DNA of 12,658 nt from positions 1 to 12,658 of the forward strand of contig CAMURM010000016.1 of assembly GCA_947097535.1 (NCBI GenBank), read 5' to 3'. Shown here piece after piece: positions 5,438-12,658 of this stretch. Made by a program: the position numbers and the translations under genes. Source of the stretch: an uncultured Selenomonas sp. (GTDB lineage Bacteria > Bacillota > Negativicutes > Selenomonadales > Selenomonadaceae). Below the pieces are notes generated by a model. It did no database searches. It was not told where the DNA came from and was given only the letters and a program-made list of their open reading frames with translations. Position 1 is the first letter of the stretch. The number at the start of each line of letters is the position of its first letter.

Positions 5438-7351
5438 ATGAAAAGAAAGTATTCTAATAGAAAATTGATTCATGCCGTTTTGACAGGACTTGCTTTTACA
5501 TTTATGTCTACGGGGGGGGGACATGCATTTGCCGCCCCGTCCGAGGAAGCGGATAAGGCAATACAGGAGCATGCGCTTGATGAAACCGTCGTCACGGCGA
5601 CGCGCACACCCGTCGAGGATCTGAAGGCGAATGCGAATGTCACGGTGATCACGGGCAAGGATATTGAGAAGCGTCACTACACGGATCTTAAGCAGGCTCT
5701 GCGCGATGTCCCCGGCGTGATTGTCAATCAGTACGCACCGGCGGGATATAACAACAGCGACGCCATCTATATCAACGGCTCAAGTGACGTTGTAATCCTC
5801 GTCGACGGCGTCAGGCAGAATTATGCAGGGGGGTCGGCGGCATCTCTGGCCGCAACGATGAAAGACCTCAGCGGCATTGAGCGCATCGAGGTGCTGCACG
5901 GTTCGGCTTCCACGCTTTACGGTTCGGATGCAAAGGGCGGCGTCATCAACATCATTACGAAGAAGGTCACGGGACAGAAGACGACGCTTGAGGCTGCCTA
6001 TGGCAGTTTCGGCAAACAGCTTTACAGCGTGGCGCATGAGGGGACGGAAGACGGCTGGGATTGGCGCATGAAGTACCAGAAGGATAAGAGCGGTGACTTC
6101 AAGGATGGCAATGGCGAGACAACGCCCTCGGAGCTCGATGCCGATTCGATCAATTTCCATTTTGGTAGACAGTTGGATAAATCTTCATACGTTGCCTTCA
6201 ATCTGCATTCTTATCAAGAGGGCGATCTCTACCAAGCGCTTTATGAGAAGAAGAAGGGCATGAAGCCGAAAACTGGCAATTATGACCATATAGCGGGCAA
6301 TATCGTTTGGAACTGGACGATTGATGATACGGCGAAGAACCAGATGGTTCTGGCTCGCAGCAAGTATGATTATAATGCAGGAGGCTATGGCCTTGGAATC
6401 TGGAGCTGGAAGTTCAGCGACCAGTTTGACAAGAAGGTGGATGATCATCTTCTGACGGCGGGATTTGAATTTACGAAGGATACGACGACCGGCACGCAGC
6501 TGAGCAACCGCGATCTCTTGAATCGTTCTTTCTATCTGCAGGATCAATGGAGCATCGTGCCTGCCTTGAAGTTCATCGCGGGTGTCCGCTACGACAAGAA
6601 TTCGGCCTTTGGCAGTCACGCAAGCCCGAGTTTCAGCTTGGGGTACGATATCACGCCGACGACTCATGCGTACGTTTCTTACAGCGAATACTTCTTGACG
6701 CCGACGCCGAGCAACCTTTACAGCAGCAGATATGGCAATCCGAACCTCAAGCCGGAGACGGGCGATACGAGGGAGATCGGCGTCACGCATGATTTCGGCT
6801 CGGGCTTCAATCTCGCGGCGCACTACTTCAAGCGCAGTTCGGAGAATCGCATCGGTTACAGCCGCGTGACGAACAAATACGCGAACGTCGGCGACGAGAA
6901 GGCGCATGGCTGGGACGTGCAGCTTGCAAAGCGCTTTGACTCGCATGTACGTGCACGCTTCAGCTATACGCATACGAATGTCGGCAAGACGGAGCAGCGT
7001 GCGGCAAATGTCGATGGCTATATTCCAAAGGGGCAGGTCGCGCTCGGCGTGGATTACAAGAATCGTCAATTCGACGCTTCCTTGCTGGCACGCGGCATGA
7101 TCGACCGACCGGGACCGCAGACTGCTGATGTCCTGGGCAATTTCTTCCCGGAAGATTCCTACTGGGTTTTTGATCTCGCGTTGAATTACAAGGTCGCTGC
7201 ACAGACGAAGATTTACCTCAAGGTAAACAATCTTTTTGACAAGTTCTACGCCGAGCACTCCAATGCACGGAGAAACTGGTGGGGCAATCCCAATGAATGG
7301 TGGAGCGCTCCGGGGCGCAGCTTCCTCGTGGGCGTGGAGCACAGCTTCTAA
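5438..7351 (+). CDS. TonB-dependent outer-membrane receptor 2, BtuB-like
   Basis: This 637-residue TonB-gated outer-membrane transporter has a signal peptide at 1-32 ending AFA and a TonB box ETVVTAT at 49-55. The plug (about 57-185) contains VTVITGKDIEKR, VILVDGVRQN, GIERIEVLHG and ASTLYGSDAKGGVINIITKK. The barrel ends GVEHSF with the terminal Phe needed for assembly. Its plug is close to the BtuB/FepA style, and at about 640 residues it is within the size range of small cobalamin or haem receptors. AAAGGAG (5421-5427) lies 10 bases before the ATG. A run of nine G (5512-5520) sits in the signal-peptide codons. Gain or loss of one G would cause an early stop, so expression may switch on and off. 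Context suggests a corrinoid ligand. Receptors 1 and 2 are distant paralogues, not a recent duplication. Confidence 0.93.
   Translation: MKRKYSNRKLIHAVLTGLAFTFMSTGGGHAFAAPSEEADKAIQEHALDETVVTATRTPVEDLKANANVTVITGKDIEKRHYTDLKQALRDVPGVIVNQYAPAGYNNSDAIYINGSSDVVILVDGVRQNYAGGSAASLAATMKDLSGIERIEVLHGSASTLYGSDAKGGVINIITKKVTGQKTTLEAAYGSFGKQLYSVAHEGTEDGWDWRMKYQKDKSGDFKDGNGETTPSELDADSINFHFGRQLDKSSYVAFNLHSYQEGDLYQALYEKKKGMKPKTGNYDHIAGNIVWNWTIDDTAKNQMVLARSKYDYNAGGYGLGIWSWKFSDQFDKKVDDHLLTAGFEFTKDTTTGTQLSNRDLLNRSFYLQDQWSIVPALKFIAGVRYDKNSAFGSHASPSFSLGYDITPTTHAYVSYSEYFLTPTPSNLYSSRYGNPNLKPETGDTREIGVTHDFGSGFNLAAHYFKRSSENRIGYSRVTNKYANVGDEKAHGWDVQLAKRFDSHVRARFSYTHTNVGKTEQRAANVDGYIPKGQVALGVDYKNRQFDASLLARGMIDRPGPQTADVLGNFFPEDSYWVFDLALNYKVAAQTKIYLKVNNLFDKFYAEHSNARRNWWGNPNEWWSAPGRSFLVGVEHSF
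5512..5520 (+). repeat. G9 homopolymer in the signal-peptide codons of receptor 2
   Basis: Nine consecutive G encode part of Thr25-Gly26-Gly27-Gly28. By hand translation, ten G would stop at TAA 5554-5556 and eight G at TGA 5622-5624. Only the nine-G form, or others changed by a multiple of three, gives the receptor. Such tracts are known slippage sites in phase-variable surface genes of other bacteria. Confidence 0.9.
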
Positions 7352-7375
7352 GATATTGAAGAAGGAACATAATTC

Positions 7376-8395
7376 ATGATGAAAAAGACATATCCCTTTT
7401 CTGCCATCGTGGGGCAGGAAGAGATGAAGAAGGCGCTTTTGCTCAATATCGTCATGCCGTCCTTAGGCGGCGTGCTGATCAAGGGCGAGAAGGGGACGGC
7501 GAAGTCGACCGCCGTGCGCGCCGCCGCTGAGCTGCTGCCCGCCATGCGGGCGGTGGCGGGCTGTGCGTGCCGCTGTGACCCTGCGATACCGGAGTTTTTC
7601 TGCGACGATTGCCGCAGGAAGGCTGCAGCGGGCGCACGCATGAAGGAGGAGAGCGTCCCCATGCGCGTCGTGGAGCTTCCCGTCAGTGCGACGGAGGATC
7701 GCGTCGTGGGCACGCTCGATATAGAGGCGGCGATCCGGCATGGCAGGAAGGAGTTTGAGGCGGGCATCCTCGCGGAGGCGAACCGCAGCATTCTCTATGT
7801 CGATGAAATCAATTTGCTCGACGATCACATCGTTGATATCCTGCTCGATTCGGCGGCGATGGGCGTCAATACGGTGGAGCGCGAGGGCATTTCCTATGCG
7901 CATCCTGCACGCTTCGTGCTCGTGGGCACGATGAATCCCGAAGAGGGCGACATACGCCCGCAGCTGCTCGACCGCTTCGCCCTTTCGGTGACGGTGACGG
8001 GTGAGCGCGAGGCGAAGGATCGCATCGAGGTGGTGAAGAGGCGCATCGCTTATGAGCAGGATGCGGAGGGCTTTGCCGCTTCCTACAGGGAGCAGCAGGA
8101 GGCATTGCGCGAGCGAATCGAAAGGGCGCGCTCTCTCCTCAAAAGCGTCGCCGTGGCAGATAGAATGCTGGAAAAGGCGGCGCACATCTCGCTCGCGCTC
8201 GGCGTCGACGGACACCGCGCCGACATCACGCTCATCAAGGCGGCGATGGCGAATGCCGCCTTCTCGGGGCGCACGGAGGTCGAAAAGGAAGATATGAAGG
8301 CCGTCAGCCGCCTCGTGCTCGCGCATCGTCTGCGCCGCCGCCCCTTCGAGGAGGGCGAGGTCGACTGGTCTGCTGTGGATGATATACTGGCTTGA
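7376..8395 (+). CDS. chlI: ChlI-type AAA+ ATPase subunit of a class I metal chelatase
   Basis: This 339-residue protein is the ATP-hydrolysing motor subunit of Mg/Co-chelatase-type complexes, which drive metal insertion (or removal) by the large subunit. Walker A GEKGTAKS is at 37-44, Walker B ILYVDE at 139-144, sensor-1 Asn187 in GTMNPEEGD and the arginine finger Arg200 in LLDRF. All key residues are intact, so it should hydrolyse ATP. An insert with Cys63, Cys65, Cys67, Cys76 and Cys79 follows the first helix and looks like a small metal-binding knuckle. AAGGA (7362-7366) sets ATG 7376; ATG 7379 is an alternative. Annotation as magnesium chelatase would mislead: no chlorophyll genes are seen, and it sits with cbiZ and a CobN-like gene, so a corrinoid or another tetrapyrrole is the likely substrate. 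Confidence 0.92.
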   Translation: MMKKTYPFSAIVGQEEMKKALLLNIVMPSLGGVLIKGEKGTAKSTAVRAAAELLPAMRAVAGCACRCDPAIPEFFCDDCRRKAAAGARMKEESVPMRVVELPVSATEDRVVGTLDIEAAIRHGRKEFEAGILAEANRSILYVDEINLLDDHIVDILLDSAAMGVNTVEREGISYAHPARFVLVGTMNPEEGDIRPQLLDRFALSVTVTGEREAKDRIEVVKRRIAYEQDAEGFAASYREQQEALRERIERARSLLKSVAVADRMLEKAAHISLALGVDGHRADITLIKAAMANAAFSGRTEVEKEDMKAVSRLVLAHRLRRRPFEEGEVDWSAVDDILA

Positions 8396-8399
8396 GGAG
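8394..8399 (+). promoter_or_regulatory. Ribosome-binding site setting the ChlD-type start
   Basis: GAGGAG overlaps the stop of the ChlI-type gene (TGA 8393-8395) and lies 6 bases before ATG 8406. The longer in-frame start at 8379 would overlap the previous gene and lacks a site. The protein starting MEYPRYPFTAVVG also matches the N-terminus of the ChlI-type subunit. Confidence 0.65.
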
Positions 8400-8405
8400 A
8401 TGGGC

Positions 8406-10379
8406 ATGGAATATCCGCGCTATCCGTTTACCGCTGTCGTCGGTCAGGAGCAGGCGAAGAGGGCGCTTCTTCTCGCGCTCGTGAATCCGCGCACGGGCGG
8501 CTTGCTCATTTCAGGCAAACGCGGTACGGCGAAATCCGTCCTTGTGCGTGCGGCAGCGCCGTTAACGCCGACAGGGAGTCTCGTCGAACTGCCGCTCGGC
8601 GCGACGGACGACATGGTCTTCGGCAGTCTCGATGTGGATGCAGCACTGCGGGACGGCGAGCGTCGTCTGCGCCATGGTCTCCTGCATCGCGCGGCGCATA
8701 CGCTCATTTACATGGACGAGGTGAATCTCCTGCGCGAGGAGGTCTTGAAGTCTGTCTTAGAGAGCGCGTCGGCGGGGATGTTTTCCTTGGAGCGCGACGG
8801 CGTATCGGCGGTCGAGGAGATAAGCTGTCTGCCTGTCGGGACGATGGATCCTGCAGAAGGCGTGCTCTCGCCCGTGCTGCTCGACAGCTTCGGCATGTTC
8901 GCGGCGATGGATGATGTGGAAGAGACGGAGCAGCGTACTGAGATCGCGCGGCGCGTGCTCGCTTTTGAGCGTGCGCCAAAAGCTTTCTGCCGCGCGTATG
9001 CGCAGCAGGAAGCCGAGCTGCAGCAGAAGGCGGCACGAGCACGAGAGATGCTTCCTGCTGTGGAGGTTTCCCATGCCATTCTGCATCTCGCTGCGCAGTA
9101 CGCTGTACGTGCCCTTTGCGTGGGAAATCGCGCCGAAATCTATCTCGTGGAAGCGGCGCGCGCCTTGGCGGCGCTCGCCGGGCGCATCTATGTGATGCCG
9201 CAGGACATCGAGGAGGCGGCGCTCTTCGTGCTCGCGCATCGCATGAGCCGAAAAAAGGAGCAGCGCGAAGAAAGAAGCAGACAGCAGAAAGAGCCGCAGG
9301 AACAGGAACAACCGCAGGAACAGCAAGCTGAGCCGCAGGAAGAGTCGGAAGATGAGGCGGATGATGCGCCGCAGGAGGAGCGCCCGGACGATGTTTTGAC
9401 GAGAGATGCGACGGGCGGCGAATCGAAAGAGCAGGAAGATGATAGAGGAGAATCGCAGGAAAAAGAGGCGCAGACCGATGAGGAGCAGGCGTCGCCTGCG
9501 GATGGCGATTCGGGCGGCGAAGGTAGAGATGAGACGCACTCCATAGAAGCGGTTATGGCGCGGCTTTCTCTCCTACGCGAGGCGGTGTGCGGGAGGAAGG
9601 GAAAGAGCGGCAGACGAGCAATCGTGCAGCTTGACGTGCCGACGGGACGTCCTTGGCGCACATCGCTGCCGCGCCGCGGACGGTGCATCGACCTCGCCTT
9701 TGCCGCTACGCTTCGCGCGGCGGCGCCCTATCAGCAGCAGCGCAGAGGCACGCAGGCCGTCGTCATACGCGCCGAAGATGTGCGCGTGTGGACGAGGGCG
9801 CGCCGCGCTGCAGCGAACATCATTTTCCTCGTCGATGCGAGCGGCTCTATGGGGGCAAAAGAGCGCATGAAGATGGTGAAGGGAGCGGTGCTCTCACTCC
9901 TGCGCGAAGCGTATCAGAAGCGTGACCGCGTGGGACTCATCGCCTTTCGCCGCACGAGTGCTGAAGTTTTGCTGCCAATGACGCGGAGCGTGGAGCTTGC
10001 CGAAAGGGAGCTGAGCGCCCTGCCGACGGGAGGCAAGACGCCGCTGGCGGCAGGTCTCGCTGCCGCACTCAAGATGATCGACGAGCTGAGGCGCAGGGAG
10101 GAGGCGGCGGCTGTGCTCGTGCTCGTCACGGACGGCAGGGCGAACGTCGCTGCCTCGGGCGCAGCGAAGGAAGAGGCGCTGCGGGCGGCAGAAGCGATCG
10201 CGCGCACGGACGCGCAATGCATCGTGCTCGATACGGAGAAGAGCTTTCCGAAGGTGGGACTGGCACCTGAGATCGCGCACCGTATGGAGGCGGGCTACGC
10301 GACGCTGGAGCGCCTTTCTTCCGAGGGTGTATTGGAGGTTGTGCAGCACTTTCGCGATTTGCAGGACGATCGTGCATGA
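8406..10379 (+). CDS. chlD: ChlD-type AAA+/VWA subunit of a class I metal chelatase
   Basis: This 657-residue protein is the structural partner that couples the ATPase ring to the large chelatase subunit. An N-terminal AAA+ domain (about 8-280) has Walker A GKRGTAKS (37-44) and Walker B LIYMDE (100-105). Sensor-1 is GTMDP instead of GTMNP, and the arginine-finger site reads LLDSF with Ser161. It may therefore bind ATP but is probably weak or inactive in hydrolysis, as is common for D subunits. A Gln/Glu/Asp/Pro-rich linker (about 281-381) follows. The C-terminal von Willebrand A domain has an intact MIDAS: DASGSM (477-482), Thr545 in GGKTPL and Asp576 in TDGR. Such domains bind an integrin-I-like motif in partner subunits. 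The gene starts 10 bases after chlI and ends overlapping the cbiZ region, so the three are almost certainly co-translated. Confidence 0.92.
   Translation: MEYPRYPFTAVVGQEQAKRALLLALVNPRTGGLLISGKRGTAKSVLVRAAAPLTPTGSLVELPLGATDDMVFGSLDVDAALRDGERRLRHGLLHRAAHTLIYMDEVNLLREEVLKSVLESASAGMFSLERDGVSAVEEISCLPVGTMDPAEGVLSPVLLDSFGMFAAMDDVEETEQRTEIARRVLAFERAPKAFCRAYAQQEAELQQKAARAREMLPAVEVSHAILHLAAQYAVRALCVGNRAEIYLVEAARALAALAGRIYVMPQDIEEAALFVLAHRMSRKKEQREERSRQQKEPQEQEQPQEQQAEPQEESEDEADDAPQEERPDDVLTRDATGGESKEQEDDRGESQEKEAQTDEEQASPADGDSGGEGRDETHSIEAVMARLSLLREAVCGRKGKSGRRAIVQLDVPTGRPWRTSLPRRGRCIDLAFAATLRAAAPYQQQRRGTQAVVIRAEDVRVWTRARRAAANIIFLVDASGSMGAKERMKMVKGAVLSLLREAYQKRDRVGLIAFRRTSAEVLLPMTRSVELAERELSALPTGGKTPLAAGLAAALKMIDELRRREEAAAVLVLVTDGRANVAASGAAKEEALRAAEAIARTDAQCIVLDTEKSFPKVGLAPEIAHRMEAGYATLERLSSEGVLEVVQHFRDLQDDRA
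9294..9376 (+). repeat. Imperfect PQE-coding repeats in the ChlD-type linker
   Basis: CCGCAGGA occurs at 9294, 9312, 9333 and 9369. The spacings of 18, 21 and 36 bases are all multiples of three, so each copy reads Pro-Gln-Glu. The surrounding linker is almost wholly Gln, Glu, Asp, Pro and Ser. This is a low-complexity acidic hinge that can vary in length without breaking the frame. Confidence 0.7.
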
Positions 10380-10381
10380 TG

Positions 10382-10387
10382 AAGGAG
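10382..10387 (+). promoter_or_regulatory. Ribosome-binding site setting the CbiZ start
   Basis: AAGGAG lies 9 bases before ATG 10397. The upstream ATGs at 10376 and 10379 lie before or over this site, the first in an ATGA overlap with the preceding stop. The site argues for the shorter protein starting MELARLTTG. Confidence 0.6.
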
Positions 10388-10396
10388 CACGGGCAA

Positions 10397-11524
10397 ATGG
10401 AACTGGCAAGATTGACGACGGGCGACATTGCCTATCGTTATGACAAGAGCATCGCCTTGATTTTTAGCGGGCGAAGAAAGGTGATGAGCACGTCTCTTTA
10501 CAACGGCGGCTACCATGAGGACTTCGAGGCAGTTTTCAATCGCGATATGACGCAGGGGGCGGGCATGCCGTGTGAATCGTTTGCACCGACGTATGTCGAG
10601 AGCATGCGGATCGTTGCACAGCGTCTCGGTCTTGATCCGGAGCGGGTGACGGGCATGGGAACGGCGGCGCATATGGAAAATGTCGCGGTCACGTCAAGAA
10701 GCTACAAGGAACTTACCGTAACGGCAATCGTGACGGGAGGCGTGGAAACGAACGGCGGCCGTGTCGGCGATCCGGCGTCTTATTATAAGACTGCAGAAAA
10801 GAAATACGGGACAATCAACATCATGCTCGTCATAGACGCCGACCTGCCGCCGGGAATCCTCGCGCGCGCCCTTGTGACCTGCACGGAAGCAAAGACGGCG
10901 GCGCTGCAGGAACTTATGGCACCGAGCCGCTATTCTACTGGAATCGCCACAGGCTCGGGCACGGATCAGACGATCGTCGTCGCCAACAGCGAATCGCCGC
11001 TTTACTTTGAAGGGGCAGGAAAACATTCCAAGCTCGGCGAACTCATCGGTCTCGCCGTCATGGCGGCGGTCAAGGAGGCGCTCGCGAAACAGTCGGGTCT
11101 TACGCCGGCGCATCAGCACGATCTCCTGCGCCGCCTGCGCCGCTTCGGGATCACGGAAGAAACACTGTGGGAACGATACAGGGAAACAGCGAGGGAAGAT
11201 GCCTTGCATAAGGCTCGCTTCATCGTCGCATTGGAAGAAATGACAGTCGTGCCCGCCCTCTTTTCCCTGGGTGTGCTTTTCATTCATCTCTACGATGAAT
11301 ATCTCTGGGGTTTGCTGGAAAAAGATGAGACATGGCAAACGGCGGAAAAATTGCTGAAGGAGATGGCAGAGGTGCTTCCGAGGATGCCGCAGTCGCATGC
11401 CTGCATGCAGGAGGAATACATGCCGTCCTTCGAACGGTTTCTCGTGCATGCCGTCGCGGGGAGCTTCTCTGAAGGCTTGACAGAAACGGCGCCGGCTGCG
11501 GGGAATGCGAAGGGTGATATTTGA
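10397..11524 (+). CDS. cbiZ: Adenosylcobinamide amidohydrolase CbiZ, with C-terminal extension
   Basis: This 375-residue cytoplasmic enzyme belongs to the CbiZ family. CbiZ cleaves the aminopropanol arm of adenosylcobinamide, giving adenosylcobyric acid that can re-enter cobamide assembly. Family members also act on pseudocobalamin, so this is a salvage and remodelling step. Hallmarks are the N-terminal YNGGYHEDF region, TGGVETNGGR (113-122) followed by VGDP, ATGSGTDQ (184-191) and GKHSKLGELIG (208-218). The core ends near residue 225. About 150 further residues, predicted mostly helical and including a hydrophobic stretch VVPALFSLGVLFIHLY, follow and are not explained by the core family. This gene is the strongest evidence that the operon handles corrinoids and not haem. 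It ends 34 bases before the CobN-like gene. The start at 10397 is chosen for its ribosome-binding site; 10376 would add seven residues. Confidence 0.93.
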   Translation: MELARLTTGDIAYRYDKSIALIFSGRRKVMSTSLYNGGYHEDFEAVFNRDMTQGAGMPCESFAPTYVESMRIVAQRLGLDPERVTGMGTAAHMENVAVTSRSYKELTVTAIVTGGVETNGGRVGDPASYYKTAEKKYGTINIMLVIDADLPPGILARALVTCTEAKTAALQELMAPSRYSTGIATGSGTDQTIVVANSESPLYFEGAGKHSKLGELIGLAVMAAVKEALAKQSGLTPAHQHDLLRRLRRFGITEETLWERYRETAREDALHKARFIVALEEMTVVPALFSLGVLFIHLYDEYLWGLLEKDETWQTAEKLLKEMAEVLPRMPQSHACMQEEYMPSFERFLVHAVAGSFSEGLTETAPAAGNAKGDI

Positions 11525-11558
11525 TGGAGGAGCGAGGAAAAAGCGGAGGTGCAGCAGG

Positions 11559-12658
11559 ATGAAAATAGCAGTCTATACGAATATTCAGCGCGTCTTTGCG
11601 CTTGTCCATCGCGTGCAGGAAACGTGCATGTCGGCAGTTCCCTCGCTTGCGATTGCCGTCCGCACGGCGGATGGCATGGATTCGTGGCGCGAGGCGCAGG
11701 AGAAGGCCGATGTCACTCTGTTCCTGTGGATGGGCACAGGGCTGGACAATCCCTTCCTGCAGCAGGCATCGTGCACTTTGCAGAAGAGCCGTGCGCCGCA
11801 TTTAATTCTCGTGGACAATGCCGAGCATGACAAGGTCAGCTATGGTTTCTCGGCAGAGGAAATCGCTCTCGCTTGGCAGTATTTCCGCTACGATGGCGAG
11901 GAGAATATGAAGAATCTCCTGCTGCAGCTCGCCAGGAAGCTTGGACTTCCCGCAGAGCCCGCGATGCCGCGCGCCTTGCCCTGGCACGGCATATACCACC
12001 CCGATTGGCACGGCGATTGTCAGGACATTGAGGGCTATCGTGCCGCGCATTGCCGTGACGATCGGAGGACGATCGGCATCATCTTCTATCGTTCGGAGTG
12101 GATTACAGGGGACTTCACCTATCACACGGCATTGATTCGTGCGATAGAGGCGCAGGGGCTCAATGCCGTCGCGGTTTTTTCCAATTCGTATCGCGACGAG
12201 CGCGTGGAGTCGCCGACGCTCTTCGATGCTATGGAGAGATACTTCTGCCGTGAGGGCGAAACAACCGTTGATGTCATCATCACGACGATGAAGTTTTCCA
12301 TCAAGGCGGGCGGCACGCGCATCGAAGACCTCTATTTGCTCGGTGTGCCGCTTCTTGAAGCGTATACGGTGCTTGCGCCCAAGGAAGAATGGGAGAGCTC
12401 GCCTGCGGGGCTCGACCCGATGGAGGTGTCCTTCAGCGTCTGTATGCCCGAGTTTGACGGCGTCATCCATGCCGTACCGATTGCGGCGAAGGTGCTCGAT
12501 GAGACGGGAACGCCTCGCTATGCGTCGCTTGAGGAGCGCATGGAGCGTCTGGCGCGAAAGGCGAAGAAGTGGGCGAATCTGCGCCATAAGGCGAACGGCG
12601 AGAAGAAGATCGCCATCGTCTTTCACAACTATCCGCCGACGAATGCGAACATTGGCAG
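11559..12658 (+). CDS. cobN: CobN/ChlH-type large chelatase subunit (5' part, cut by window edge)
   Basis: The first 366 codons of a gene that continues past the right edge are open without a stop. Full-length CobN proteins are about 1,200 residues or more, so roughly a third is visible. GIYHPD (144-149), TIGIIFYRSEW (171-181), PEFDG (297-301) and the end motif FHNYPPTNANIG (355-366) match CobN-family landmarks. CobN binds the tetrapyrrole and metal and is powered by an I/D AAA+ pair; here the adjacent ChlI and ChlD types would replace CobS and CobT. GGAGGT (11545-11550) lies 8 bases before the ATG. In aerobic B12 synthesis this subunit inserts cobalt into hydrogenobyrinate a,c-diamide. The related HmuS of Bacteroidota is proposed to remove iron from haem. 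Which direction and which substrate apply here is open; N-terminal comparison cannot decide it. Confidence 0.9.
   Translation, partial: MKIAVYTNIQRVFALVHRVQETCMSAVPSLAIAVRTADGMDSWREAQEKADVTLFLWMGTGLDNPFLQQASCTLQKSRAPHLILVDNAEHDKVSYGFSAEEIALAWQYFRYDGEENMKNLLLQLARKLGLPAEPAMPRALPWHGIYHPDWHGDCQDIEGYRAAHCRDDRRTIGIIFYRSEWITGDFTYHTALIRAIEAQGLNAVAVFSNSYRDERVESPTLFDAMERYFCREGETTVDVIITTMKFSIKAGGTRIEDLYLLGVPLLEAYTVLAPKEEWESSPAGLDPMEVSFSVCMPEFDGVIHAVPIAAKVLDETGTPRYASLEERMERLARKAKKWANLRHKANGEKKIAIVFHNYPPTNANIG

Noticed and set aside
344..7351. Haem uptake operon of the hmu type
   Set aside because: A CobN-like subunit and TonB receptors fit, but the cobalamin riboswitch and cbiZ make corrinoids the better ligand. 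Haem is kept only as an alternative.
7376..10379. Magnesium chelatase for chlorophyll synthesis
   Set aside because: No other chlorophyll genes are present. The B12 riboswitch, cbiZ and the CobN-type large subunit point to corrinoid or other tetrapyrrole chemistry.
11524..11562. Twelve-codon open frame (start 11524) between cbiZ and the CobN-type gene, as a possible radical SAM precursor peptide
   Set aside because: It encodes only MEERGKSGGAAG, has no cysteine or leader-like pattern, and is largely formed by the ribosome-binding region of the next gene.
1..12658. CRISPR array, insertion sequence, tRNA or rRNA
   Set aside because: No regularly spaced direct repeats, transposase motifs, terminal inverted repeats or structured-RNA hallmarks other than the riboswitch were seen.

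Overview
The window is a one-strand, tightly packed gene cluster. It reads as a single cobalamin-riboswitch-controlled operon for uptake and reworking of corrinoids (B12-type metallotetrapyrroles). Outer-membrane TonB-dependent receptors occur together with Firmicutes-style Shine-Dalgarno sites, intrinsic terminators, moderately high GC and many overlapping genes. This suggests a diderm Firmicute of the Negativicutes, most likely a Selenomonas-like organism. That placement is an inference from style, not from a marker gene.

Layout. Positions 1-343 are an untranslated leader. It holds a cobalamin riboswitch aptamer (about 24-170), a following hairpin (205-228), a strong intrinsic terminator (249-276) and a second hairpin with a broken U-tract (290-326). 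Genes then run without a clear break to the right edge: TonB-dependent receptor 1 (344-2338); periplasmic substrate-binding lipoprotein 1 (2322-3320); a radical SAM/SPASM enzyme (3357-4403); substrate-binding lipoprotein 2 (4393-5403); TonB-dependent receptor 2 (5438-7351); a ChlI-type AAA+ chelatase subunit (7376-8395); a ChlD-type AAA+/VWA chelatase subunit (8406-10379); CbiZ adenosylcobinamide amidohydrolase (10397-11524); and the first 366 codons of a CobN/ChlH-type large chelatase subunit (11559 to the edge). Every gap is under 40 bases and four junctions overlap or nearly overlap, so translational coupling is likely.

Working together. The receptors would bring a corrinoid across the outer membrane, and the two BtuF/FepB-like lipoproteins would hand it to an inner-membrane ABC importer. 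No permease or ATPase is in the window, so it must lie downstream or elsewhere. CbiZ would remove the aminopropanol arm of adenosylcobinamide to give adenosylcobyric acid for rebuilding. The CobN-ChlI-ChlD trio forms a complete ATP-dependent class I chelatase whose role in a salvage operon is not obvious. It could insert cobalt, or it could work as a dechelatase, as proposed for the CobN-like HmuS of Bacteroidota haem operons. The radical SAM/SPASM enzyme between the two binding proteins is the least explained member: it could act on the tetrapyrrole or on a protein or peptide.

Most notable points: the riboswitch-controlled combination of salvage genes, class I chelatase and radical SAM/SPASM enzyme; a G9 tract inside the signal-peptide codons of receptor 2, which could allow phase variation; an AT-rich barrel in receptor 1; a perfect 16-base palindrome over the start codon of the first lipoprotein; and a cysteine at residue 222 in both binding lipoproteins.
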